From positions 239,864,422 through 239,928,421 of the forward strand of contig NC_081406.1 in assembly GCF_030272615.1 (NCBI RefSeq): a stretch of DNA of 64,000 nucleotides, given 5' to 3'. Under the pieces are notes generated by a model that was not told the DNA's origin, did not search any database, and saw nothing but the letters and a program-made list of their open reading frames with translations. Shown in pieces: positions 24,365-35,190 of this stretch; the first letter of the stretch is position 1, and every line of letters starts with the position of its first letter. The position numbers were made by a program, and so were the translations under genes. Source of the stretch: Cryptomeria japonica (taxonomy: Eukaryota > Streptophyta > Pinopsida > Cupressales > Cupressaceae).

Positions 24365-25285
24365 TCAAGTGGGCCCCATTGCTGGAAGGTGGTATTTTGG
24401 CATTGTATGATCAGTTTCGAGTCTTTTTGAGTTCTTTTGGTTTGCCAAATGACTCAAGAGACAGGGGAGGTTACCTATTAATAAGACATCCTCCAATTTG
24501 TATTCTCCACAACCATTATCCAAGATCTTGATTTGTGTGTCTAGTTGGGATGAGGTGGAGGCAACATTTGATGTGTCAGATGGAGGCATTGGCAAGTGTC
24601 TATCTAGTGGCCAATGATATGGATGTTTCCCCTCTAAGAGTTTACAATATTGAAAATGTTGTGGATCACCTTTGATAGTGATCTCTCTTCCATTAAAGGG
24701 GAACTTCATGCATTGGTGATAAGTGGAGTGTACAACTTGCAAGGAGTGAATCCATGGCCGATCGAGGAGAATGTTGTAGGGGAGATCAAGATCTAGTACT
24801 TGGCAAGGGGTTTCAATTGTAATAGGGCCCACTTGAAGAGGTAAGGTGATCATGCCCTTCAAAACTCTTTCTGCATCATCATATGCTTTTATTGTGATCC
24901 TTCCTAATGTGTCTACCAGGTCCTCAGAAAGTCCCAATTGTTTTATTAACTTGTATGTACACAGACTGAGTTCGGATCCACCGTCTATCAAAATACATTT
25001 GACCTTGTGCTTCTGGATAAGGGCTTCAATGTGCAAAGGTTTGTTATGGTCTTCATCTATAGGAGCATCATTGGAGGTAAATACAAGGTGCTACTGGACA
25101 CCAAGGTTTCCAATGAGAGCTTGGAATTGGGTAGCATTGATATTATCAGGAACGTGAGAATCAAGGAGGGCTTGTTCCAAAATTTCTTTATGGATAGGGG
25201 AGGTCTTGAGAAGTTCTAGAATGGAGATCTGTGTAGGAGTCTTCCCAAGTTGGTCAAGGAGGTCATATCGGTGGGTGGAAGACAT
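24365..25285 (-). pseudogene. pro: C aspartic protease region
   Basis: The catalytic motif is ILIDGGSELS (Asp at residue 18 from the Met at 25036). It is followed by IETPCQVLDLDLPYNILLDRPWIH, the flap and ILGRPW-type end of a Tat protease. The segment 25285-25091 is the linker from gag. DGG replaces the common DSG or DTG, a variant that also fits Tat proteases. Confidence 0.8.
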
Positions 25286-25360
25286 GGGTGGGGGGTTTGG
25301 TGGGGGAGGAGCTCCTTGGATGGTGACTTTACCTCAGCGTGGGGTTACATTGCAGTCATT

Positions 25361-27484
25361 CTAGGAATAGGAGGTGGAAGGCATGACACCTTGAATGACT
25401 ATCCTAGTAGGATTTGGTCTACTTTCAAAAGGGGGAGGATTTACTCCTTGGATAGTTATGATATTAACATGATTGTCTGTGGGCTCAATGTGACCTACTA
25501 AAGAGTCAAAGTCAGTTATGTGATTAGTGTAGTCATAATTCACTACATTAGATGATGAGCCTTTTCCTTTATCATGTTTTAGGAAGGGTTCCTGGTACAT
25601 TTTAAGTTTGTCATTGTTATTACCAGGTTTTGCATTTGCTACTTCAATTTCATCCCTATTAATGAGATCTTGTATGTAGATTTTAAGCTTCATGCATTTT
25701 TGTGTATCATGTCCTTCGATACGATGATACTCACAATATTCATTCTCATTATACCACCTAGGTTTGGGTTGATTGGGATCAAATGGGTGAGTGATCAGAA
25801 AAACCACTGCACCTACTTGAACAAGTTTTTGAAACACCATTTCAATAGGCTCAACAAGAGGAGTGAAGTCTCTTGGAGTCCTGTTATTGGATCGGGGTGG
25901 TTTTCCCTAGACTAAGACATTGTTGTGAGGCTTTTGGGATTGATTTTGATTGTTTTTATTGTTGAATTGATGATTATTGGTGGTGGGTTTTGGGGGAGCA
26001 GCCATAGTCTGGACTCGCTTTGCATCAGTTACACCATCATTGACTACATTTTGTTTTTAGACCATAATTTTGGTTTATCATTATGATAAGAGGAAGAACT
26101 TTGAGTCGATTTATGGTAATGTTTCAAGGTTCCTTCCTCCAGCAAGACACGTTCAAGGGCGAGGCCCTTATCGATCAGTTTTTGGAAGGATTTTATACAT
26201 TGAGACGTTAGAGGTCTTAAAAGTTCAGGCACCAATTTCTTTTGAAATAATTCAATTTGATGTTGTTCTGGCATGTCCCATTGGAATTTCTTGATAAGAT
26301 GTTGCCATCTTTGTAAGAAGTAGGTGAAAGTCTCTCCAGGCCTTTGCTTTGTGTTACACAAGTCCATCATGGAAACATCATTAGTCATGTTGTAGGCATA
26401 GTGAGCTACAAACGTCTCTGCTAAGTCTGGAAAGGAGACAATGGAACCCCAAGGTAGAGATGAGAACCATGCCAGGGAATCTCCTATGAGACTCTTGGGG
26501 AAGAGTCTGCGAAGGTATAGGTCACTATAGGAAACTTCTTGGCACAAGATGTGAAATTCCCGGACATGGTCGTGGGGGTGTCCTTTACCTTCATACTTGG
26601 TGAATTTAGGGATCTCAAATTCTGGGGGGGTAGGGTACAACTAATATAGATGGGTTGTAAGGACAAGGAAAAAATTCCTCAAACGAGTAAGGTTTCCTCT
26701 TATTAGTCCCTTCTTTCATATCTTGAATTTCCTTAATGAGGTCTTGTTGTGGATTTTGATATTGATGGATTGTATTTGCTCCTAGAATCGGATGAGTCAA
26801 GGAAGGTGCACCACCACCAATGTATTGATATGATGAGGAGGTGGGAATGTGAGATGTGATGATTGATGTTGCAGGGATTTGAGTGATAGTTGGTTGTGGC
26901 CCACAAACTGTTGTGATAGGATTGAGTGTGGCCAAGATAAAATTGGCGACATTGTTGATAGGAAGTGAAGTTTGTGGAATAGAAATATGTGGTTGAATGG
27001 AAGAAGATGGTATAGATGCATGTTGGAGAATAGATGAGATTGGATTTGATAGTGGTATAGATGGTAAGGAGGAAGAAGGTGAGATGGAGACCACGGGGGG
27101 AGGTGCGGCGAGTGGCATTGATTGAGTTTGGATGATTGGTGGGGCTGAAATTGATTGAGTTTGAATAACAAGTTCAACATTCTACGTGGGAGCGAGGTCT
27201 CCTTGTTGTTGTTGGCTAAGAGTGGATTTATCAAATTCAGGTGGAAGTTGAGCTCCATTTTCAAGGAGGGTCTTTAGAAGTGCAGTAGGATTATGCTGGA
27301 TAAATTTTTCAATCATCTCTTGGTTATAAGAGTCTACTAGGAAAGTTTGCACTTCCAGAGAGAGTTTATCTTGGTTAACCATATTAGGATTTTGGGTTTG
27401 ATCTTGATTGCTAGGTTGCCCACTCTATGTAGGATCTTAATATAGGACACTAATGTCTAGCATGCCATATTATTGTTCAGCCAT
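25361..27484 (-). pseudogene. gag: C gag
   Basis: The likely start is the ATG at 27484 (MAEQ), broken by three early stops. A second ATG at 27382 reads on. A Pro/Ser/Thr-rich region (27118-26690) leads by a frameshift near 26640 into the capsid domain (EFEIPKFTKYEGKGHPHDHV, then LAWFSSLPWGSIVSF). The C-terminal part has CEYHRIEGHDTQKC at about 25735, the zinc-binding signature of Tat gag, and LIxxDEIEVA. Gag ends around 25361 at the protease linker. Confidence 0.82.
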
Positions 27485-30112
27485 CTTTTTCTTTTTCTTT
27501 TGAGTTGTGACCATACAAGAATAACCTTAGAAAAGCTTGGAGGAAGAAATTTTTGATGAGAGGACTTAGAAAGACTTTTGGATTCCTTGGATTTTGTCTT
27601 TGATGACAAGGGATTTTGTTGACTGGTGGGGTTCTTGGATTAGAACCCAGATTTGATTAGGATTGACACCTTAGTCCTTGGATGAGGATCTTAGGTGGTA
27701 GATGAAACCGCAAGAAAGGTAATGACCAAGTTGGGTAGAATTTTGACCTTGGAATGATGATTAAGAAACCTCTTTCCACCAAGGGTTGACTAATGACCCT
27801 AAGCAAAGAAAAGGCGTAAGTTAAGAGTCTTGATCGACTCAAAGGATGAGGCAAAAGGTACTTGGAGAGGATTCTTCTTCAAGCATAAAAGCCAGGTGAT
27901 TAATGATGAGGTCTAAATGGAACTTCACCAGGTATGCAACCTTAATGTGAGGTTAAATTGGATTAAAGGATGATTGGATTTGGATTTTGAAAATTGACTT
28001 GATAATGGAGGGAGATTGATTTGATGTGCTAAGTCCTTAGGAAATTGAGGATGATTGATTGAGGAGGGATGATAGTGATGATTAGAAAAAATTTGGTGAC
28101 TAGGTTATTCTTGGCATGAACATGACTCAATAGATGATTGGTTCGGATGGCAAGTTGTATGAAGGGACACAACCACCCCGATTTTGACGATAGTTGGTGT
28201 TAAAAGAAAAACCTGAACCTTGACGGAGGGCACGAACTCTTAGTTCATCACTAGTATCAAACTCATTGCTATGACCATGTACAAAATCGTGCTAATGATG
28301 CAATAATGTCCTATGTTTAAGCAAGAGTTTACGATTGGTATACCAAAATTTCTGACGCCTAATGAGTTGTGCTCATGTGAGCTTCTTCTTCTTGATAGGT
28401 CGATGAATTGACTTCTTAGGATGTTTATCCAACTTAGGCTTATGAAACATGAGACGGATGGAGTTTTGATGCAATTTGGACTTTGTGTGGATAATGACTT
28501 GGATGATTGTTTGCTTTTGGACAAGTGTTTGTGCAAAGTGTTTGAGGATAATGATGTGTTTTTAGTCTACTCTTGGCAAGTAAGTACCAAGCAAAGCAAA
28601 CAAAATGATAAAATGAATTTTAACTAAAAGAGACTCATGCTCATGTACAACACTCTTAAGGCTGGTAAGGACAATAGTCATTGGATCCCAATTAGTTTTC
28701 CAACTACGCTTATCCAAAGTGGACAATTAGATGCTTGACCCTACTAGCTCCCATCCACGTCACTCACTTCTCTGGGGCAGCCAAGCATAAATTCCCATGA
28801 AAACTCCTCATGGCGAACTTTGTGTCTCTACTAAGGGCCGTAAAAATATGGGGGGCTTCAGAGGTCCAACCTCCTGGACCAATGACTAGAAGGTTTTTGG
28901 CCACTATGCACAAGGTGTTTAGTATGTCTTCCCATTAGGAGCTACCCTTCGTAGTTGTGCAAGCGCAATTGAGGCCTATAGCCCAACGAAGCACCAAGAA
29001 CTTAGTAGTCACGCAAGTGTGATTGAGATCTCTAGGATCCTACTAAGCACCTAATGTGAGAGTGAACTCTCATATAGCCCCAACCATTGACCCGTTCATC
29101 ATCAATGGCCTATTTATTATAATGAGTTGCGAACCCCAAGTTCAGGTGTACTCACTTGGGTCGTTCCCCTCTTACCTTCTCAAAGATCAAGTTGGGAGGG
29201 TAGACCCGCTAAGGGTAAGCATGCAACAAACATGAAAAATTTGGAGGGTCTGGATTTCTGATCGTCTAGCTAGATGAGAGCATACTCTCCTACCTTTACG
29301 CTTTTTCACAAAACACACAAGACAATAGTTCATTTACCCTTTAATTAAATCTAGGTGCCTAGTTAAAAAAGGAAACACAATGTTTGGTTGGAACTCCTAG
29401 GAAACCTGCAAACAATTTAAATTAGTAGTTTTTCTGTTTTTCTAGGTCTTGGGCAATCGAGAAAAGCTGGAACACTAAAAAAAGAAAATAGTACTCACTA
29501 GTCTGCACATACAACACACGCGCTAAAGTGCAGTTAGCCACACTGAAGTGTCTGTGCAGGCACCAAAACACCCGCATGCACATTGTAGCTAATAAAAACA
29601 ACAAAAAAAGATAACTTAACATAGACCGAACCAGGATTTTATACCTATCTGTTGCACTGATTTGGATCGGTCGCGCTGAAACACTTGCACCTACGCTAAA
29701 ATCCTAAAAATAGAGACATAATAGGTTAGTGGGTTAAATTTTTAAATATCAAATTTAATTTTTTTTTCTTGCTAAGGGCAGGAGTTTTGGAAAAACGGTC
29801 GTGCTGGTTAGAATTTTCTCGTGCCAAAATGTGTTCGCCTGTGCTCATGCACCTGCGCATGCATTAAACAGACAGATAGAGAGTGGGATTTTTTAAAATT
29901 TAAATAGAGTGGGAATTTTTTTTATATTTTATAAAGCAATCACACTAATGCATTTGTGCTCGCGCTAATGCACCTACGCGTGCACCGAAGGAGTTTGTTT
30001 GTCACGCTAAACCCAAATCGCTCGTGCTGACTTGCAGTCTCTCACGTTGTTCCAGAACCTGCGTCTTACAAATTCACAAAAACTCAAAAACATTAGTTTT
30101 TATGGACATGGG
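27485..30112 (-). other. C leader between 5' LTR and gag
   Basis: This is 2.6 kb without a supported gene. Long leaders are usual in Ogre-type elements, and some carry an extra frame upstream of gag. The small open stretches here (for example near 28240-28536) show no motif. The part at 29515-30030 is packed with CGCTAA/CGCTGA-like words. Confidence 0.5.
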
Positions 30113-30132
30113 TCCCACTGGGCATGCCAAAA
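30113..30132 (-). other. C primer binding site candidate
   Basis: Next to the 5' LTR the minus strand reads TTTTGGCATGCCCAGTGGGA, close to the TGGCGCC...GTGGGG type of site used by Tat-type elements (tRNA-Arg class). It is not the initiator-Met site of the other elements here. The exact tRNA is not established. Confidence 0.5.
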
Positions 30133-31405
30133 TGAAGAGGGAAAAAGAGTGGGAGGTGGATTAGATTGTTATTATGCATATCAAAATATAAAAACATATG
30201 AAACCAAAAGCATAAATCAAATCACATAATAAAACATGAAGACAAATGCTTATACCTTACAACCTTTTACCTTCTCCTTTGGATGGGGCTTGGATGGAGT
30301 TGAAGTACGCCCCAAATGCCTCCAATGTGATGTCGATTTTGCTCCTAGATTGCTTGATGTGGTTGGCTCTCCAACATTGTGCACAAATGGATAAAATGGA
30401 TTTTTGAGAGATGAGATGGATAATATGACTAAGTATGGATGAAGGATGATTTTGGCATGGTGAGGATGCAAGTGTGACTTTCTAGGCTCAAACTAACAGC
30501 ATAAACTTGCTAAAATTGGAGATGATAAGTGAAGGGATGGAGTCCTCAATTTATAGGAAGAGGAGAGGAAAAATGAAGGGCTAGGATTGACCCAAGATGG
30601 AGGGTCAGGATTTCTTGTGAGCTCGCACAAGACCCAAGAGGAGGTGTGGAGACCAAGAGATATGCCTTAAAGGCATTTCTTGTCTCCACACTCCTCAAGG
30701 TACATTGGGACGACTTCCCAATGTGCCTTGAGAAGAGAAAGGGATGGGACATTTCTTGAGGAATGGAGAGGAAGAAATTAAAATTCTTCAAAAAGGGATG
30801 ATCCTAGGGGTTGGAGGAATAAGAAGGAATTAAAAATTCCTTGGAAGATGAGATGCCTAGAGGAATGTGAGATTTTCAAAATCTCACATTCACCTAGAAA
30901 AAGAGCATTTAAGGAGAGTGGTTGGATTGAAGGGACAAGGAGTTGACTTTGTGGCTAATCATGATGATTAGCCACTAGAAACTCATTAGGAGGGGGATTA
31001 GAGGAAAGGTTAGGTGGAATTAAGATTTGTAGGGGAATTTGACTAGGAGAGAGAATGAGTGGAGGGAATTAAAAATTAGAAGAATGATACTAAGTGAGCT
31101 TAGGGAATTTCTAGAAGAATTTATTAAGTTAATGATGGATTAAGAAAAGATGATTTGTAGGAATCATTTAGGTTGACTAATTAATTGAAATTAATTAGTT
31201 AAGAGGAGGATTTTGAGAAGATTTAATATTGATGATTTTATAAGAATAAAAGGGGGTTGATTTATTAAATAAATCAATCACAGACTATAGTGACAATATT
31301 AATTATAGTTAATTAATATTGAGGAGAATTAAAATTTGCATAATTAATAAATTAATTATGTGAGGAATTAAAAATAATTAAAATAATTATTTTTAAGTGT
31401 CTACA
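30133..31405 (-). repeat. C 5' LTR
   Basis: This is the 1,273-bp partner of 7397-8640, with the same ends. A short stretch near 30828-30850 is present here and absent from the other copy. Confidence 0.9.
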
Positions 31406-31688
31406 AATGGTATAGAATTTGCATGCTGAATTGGTGTCAGTTGATGGTTGAAGTCCTCCATCTCAAGTGCTATGACTTAATAAGATGTATCAATTGGTGA
31501 TAAGATAACAAGTGGTATCAAAGGAGGAGTTGCATCCAATAAAGAAAAATGGGGAGAAAGATTCTTGTTAGTGATGGGTAAAACATAGGGAGGAATGATT
31601 TCCTGACAGTACCCATTTCCATTGTTGTGAAAGGGGGAGAAGGATTTTGTCATATACATCATACTACATTAGTTGAAATCAATGCCAA

Positions 31689-31698
31689 AGGGGGAGAA
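31689..31698 (+). other. A polypurine tract within a stem-loop
   Basis: AGGGGGAGAA precedes the LTR start at 31699. It lies in the loop of a perfect 9-bp inverted repeat, CAATGCCAA (31680-31688) and TTGGCATTG (31701-31709). Confidence 0.75.
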
Positions 31699-33235
31699 TG
31701 TTGGCATTGGGTTGTCATTGATGTCAACCGGCATGAGAGATGTATGTGCAACACTATGAAGGAGGAATATAGGTTGAGATATCTTTGATGTTACCTTGTG
31801 TTGCTTCACTGGTAAGGAAAGGATGTCAATTGGTAAGTGATGTGTTGACATGGGGAAGTCAAATCAACCAAGTGAGTGGTTGTTAACCTGTAAAGGTCAT
31901 GACCAGTGAACAAGAAGGATGAGCAAGGTTCTTGGATGTTTTTTGCGATAAAGAGACTGAATGTTACCTAAATCACATCAACACTGGAGAAGAAGAATGA
32001 ATAGATCACAGGTATACTATAAGGTTGCAGGACAGCAAGTTTCCCACCTGATGAAGATGAAGTCATCATGAGAAGCATTGACTGATAGTAAATGTTCCCA
32101 CACCAGATCACATGTGCCTATTTGAAGATATGCTACACAAACAGGGAAGTGACATGAGTGCACTATAAGATGCAGAAGACAAGGTGTCACTCCACCGGTA
32201 AGTGGAACTTATCTCCTATCATGCATTGTGTGCATCATAGTTTTGTGAGATAAGAAAGAAAAGTTAAAGGAAAGTATTTAAAGGCTCACACAAGATCCAC
32301 CAATGAAACAAAAGTTATGCCTCAAGTGCATGAGAAAATGGTTATGCACTAGACCGACAGTGAAGGCTTGTCGAGATGACGACACAAATGAAGAGTGATG
32401 AGTTTGTCAGCATGACAAACTGGTTAATATTTGGTCCAAGCTGATCATGAGAAGGCAAGGCTGAGCAGATGCAATCAAAGGAGAATAGCTAGATTGAAGA
32501 TGGAGTCTGGTGAAGGTTAATGATATGGTGTCATCAAGAGTGTTTATCGGTATGTAAGTCCACAGGTATTATGAGCAAGGTGCAGATGCACAAGACTTCC
32601 CAGTTTGTGGGAATGTGCATGTTTTGGAGAGACATGTTTGATGACCGGTTTAGGTGTTCCATCAATAGTTCAACACAGAGCAAACATGATGAGTTAACTG
32701 GTAGAATGAGAGATACCGGCAGGGTTAGTAAACCGGCACAAAAGAGAAACTGGTAGAGTGTTTGGTCGATGATCCTATTTGGATCGACATGAAGAGTCAA
32801 GCTGGCAACTGGTCGACATAGATGCCACTTGGGGTCAAGGTGGCAAGCTCACAGAGATTGGTGAAGTGTCATGTAGAGATAGGTATTTCTACAGGAGAGC
32901 ATTGAATATGGATCCCGTGATTGATGGATCAGATCAGGGAAGTGTGGCTCGAGGAAGGATGAATGGCAGAGAAGAATCGGGGAGTTGTTGGTGCCTGGAT
33001 CAAAGCAAGAAGATCAGACCGTGAGAAGACCTTGAGGAGGAAACAACAGAAACATTAATGGCTTTTTGACAGATGTAGGTCAAGATACATGTCTAGGATC
33101 ATGGTGGCGAAACAAGCTCTTAAGTGACAATGAAAATTAGATAAATAGAGTTAGGCAACTTGATGTAATTTTTTTAATAATTTACCAAAATTATTTCCAA
33201 AATATGTAAGAATGGAATCTGTAATAGATTGAACT
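31699..33235 (+). repeat. A 3' LTR, 3' end not determined
   Basis: It begins TGTTGGCATTGGGTTGTC and continues with GTCATTGATGTCAA, a box shared near the start of the D and F LTRs. The C-rich box and CA end expected of this family are not seen before the LINE tail at 33236, so the LTR is probably interrupted or truncated there. The 5' LTR of A is outside the window. Open stretches inside it (for example 32520-33024) have no recognisable motif. Confidence 0.6.
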
Positions 33236-33570
33236 TATAAGGTATGGGACTTCAGACCACAACAAGCCCCTATATGAGGACTAGAAGTAGGAACTAGGAG
33301 AAGAGTACCTCCAAGTTCATCATGGATGAGCTCGAGGAAATCAACAAGAGTATGATTAAGAACAATTCAGAACTGATGCAATCTCTGGTCTTGTGCAAAT
33401 TAGGTTTTTAATTGTTTCGTTATGTTTTTTTGTTGTGTGGGCTTGGCTCTTGTTTCTTTGGCTTTTTTGTCACTAGTTCTAAAATGGTGAGCGACATCTT
33501 TATTTTTTTGTATTACTCTTTCACTTTAGGTTTCAAGTCCCTATAAAACCCATTTATCTTAATCAAAAAC
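33236..33570 (+). mobile_element. LINE 3' tail, 5' truncated
   Basis: The first 180 bases encode a peptide (SKFIMDELEEINKSM and onward) that matches the C-terminus of the extra LINE frame at 61505-61590. The next 150 bases, with GGTTTCAAGTCC and ATAAAACCCATTTATCTT, match that element's 3' untranslated end at 61719-61750. The terminal TTAATCAAAAAC replaces a poly(A) tail. The target duplication is unclear; a loose match (GATTGAAC / AATTGAAT) flanks it. Confidence 0.7.
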
Positions 33571-33709
33571 AAATTGAATGTAGTTTCTAAGCTACTAGTT
33601 GTTTTTTGAAAAACAAATCTATTTGACAAAAATTTGAAATTTCAATGTAGTAGTAATAAAATTTCAAGAAAAAGATAAGAAGGAGGTGTTGATAGTTCTA
33701 ATACTAATA
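33571..33709. other. AT-rich remnant with a degenerate primer site next to D
   Basis: At 33697-33709 the minus strand has TTAGTATTAGAAC-like sequence, a decayed initiator-Met primer site in the right place for D. The rest shows no feature. Confidence 0.35.
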
Positions 33710-35190
33710 TGTTTAGTACAGATGCCAAGCTAACAAGATGAGAGGGGGGGGTGAATCATACAAACTTAATCTTCCATAATAACAACAGATTCAACCTTGG
33801 TAAACTTATCAGAAAAATTGTAAAGCATGAAGACTCATAAATAGATAAGATCACACAACATATAACACTAGATTCAACATGGAAACCCAAATAGGGAAAA
33901 ACCACTGTGGGATTTCAGACCCACTAAGAAACATACTCTTCTAGAGTATGCTCGATTAAAAGCAAATCTTGTTAAAGATTACAAACACATTGCTAGATGT
34001 GACCCGATTAAGGGATTTCCCTTAGATCTATTAGGATCTTCACCTTGTTAGAGGTGACCTTGTTACAGGATTTCAAACACTCAATCTGAATGTCACCTTG
34101 CTAGAGGGTTTTACAAATAAGATTGTTAAGTCCACTTGGTTAAGAGATTTTCTGTCACTTCACAAAATAATAGTAATAAAATATATCTGCAACTTCACAT
34201 CTAAAATGCTAAAGCAGATTCTTATTTTCTCAATACAATCTAGTCATAGGACTTATCTTGTCCTTCTACTGGGCTCTATACTCTGTTATCAAAATAGATC
34301 TTCAAGCTTCTGTGCTCGGTAACCACTATGTAGCATTCCTGTGCTTACACTTGCCTGCATTCATTATTTATCAATAGTTCTTTATTTATAAACAATTTGC
34401 CAACTGCTTAATCTCCTTGATCACATTTCCCATGACCAATCATAGCCATCAGATCTTCAAACTTGACCAGGTTCAATGTATCCTTCGATCTGAAAACATT
34501 TTACCTCACCTTGGAACTTGCATACATTTCTTGGAACTTGTGCTAAGGTATTGTTGTTCAATCTGAGCTGTAGATCTTCCTGCCGATCTTCCATTGCCAT
34601 AGATTCTTAACAAAATTCATGCACGGCTTACCAATCATTTAATCAACTCCAGCTCATCAGCTTCCTTCATTAAATAATGCTTTTATACATTCAATGCATT
34701 CTGTTATTACTTAGTTGCAACTCGGTAAATACTAAACTTTACTCGGTAGACATTCTGCCTTCATTAACCGATAGCGATAACCTTAGGGTTTACTGACTAG
34801 GTTCTTTGCTCGGTAACATAGTATAGTATTAACCTTACAAACAACAACATATGTAGGATATCATAACAATTTAAACATCATGATCTCATCATTGTCTAAC
34901 TCAGTAATAGTTTCCCATTGAGTAACTTATTCATTACATTCTTTCTGTGTCTTTTACTGACATCTTAACTCTTTTCAAAACATACTTCTTAAGATATGGC
35001 AACACCATACTGAATCAAAAAATCAATTTCTTGACATCAATGACAAATAATAATGTTAAGATAGTGAACATCCTTAATCAGTTATATCTATAGTCATCAA
35101 CAACCTTCTCAATATCCTTATTGAAATACCAACAATCTCTTATTGTAATTGGAATGCCAACAATCTCCCTTGTCTGTTATAATGCCAACA
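33710..35190 (-). repeat. Element D: isolated copia-type LTR
   Basis: On the minus strand it starts TGTTGGCATTATAAC and ends GTACTAAACA. It contains the family boxes GTCATTGATGTCAAG near the start and ATTCACCCCCCCCTCTCA near the end. The start is repeated as 28-bp units (35163-35190 and 35135-35162, plus a diverged third copy). No 5-bp duplication flanks it and a primer-site remnant lies on the left, so it is better read as a 5' LTR whose element was deleted than as a clean solo LTR. Confidence 0.7.

Larger units (their letters stand above)
7397..31405 (-). mobile_element. Element C: 24-kb Tat/Ogre-type Ty3 retrotransposon with an antisense PMD frame
   Basis: The two ends are direct repeats (7397-8640 and 30133-31405) flanked by AATGG. 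On the minus strand the order is 5' LTR, primer site, 2.6-kb leader, gag, protease, G-patch, RT, RNase H, second RNase H, integrase, a 4.7-kb 3' region and 3' LTR. The second RNase H (WQLYFDGSC, DNIIEYEAL), the gag end CEYHRIEGHDTQKC and the very long non-coding flanks are marks of the Tat/Ogre branch. Without the E insertion C would be about 17.0 kb. Every coding part has stops or frameshifts. Confidence 0.9.
31406..33235 (+). mobile_element. Element A, right part
   Basis: After the second AATGG copy (31406-31410), A resumes with 280 bases of non-coding sequence that includes the purine box AAAGGGGGAGA at about 31631. The main polypurine tract and the 3' LTR follow. Confidence 0.65.

Noticed and set aside
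28240-28536. Possible extra frame upstream of C gag, as in Ogre elements
   Set aside because: About 100 codons, low complexity and no motif; not enough to call a gene.
33710-35190. D as a clean solo LTR made by recombination
   Set aside because: The 5-bp flanks (TAATA and GGTGT) do not match, and a primer-site remnant borders it.
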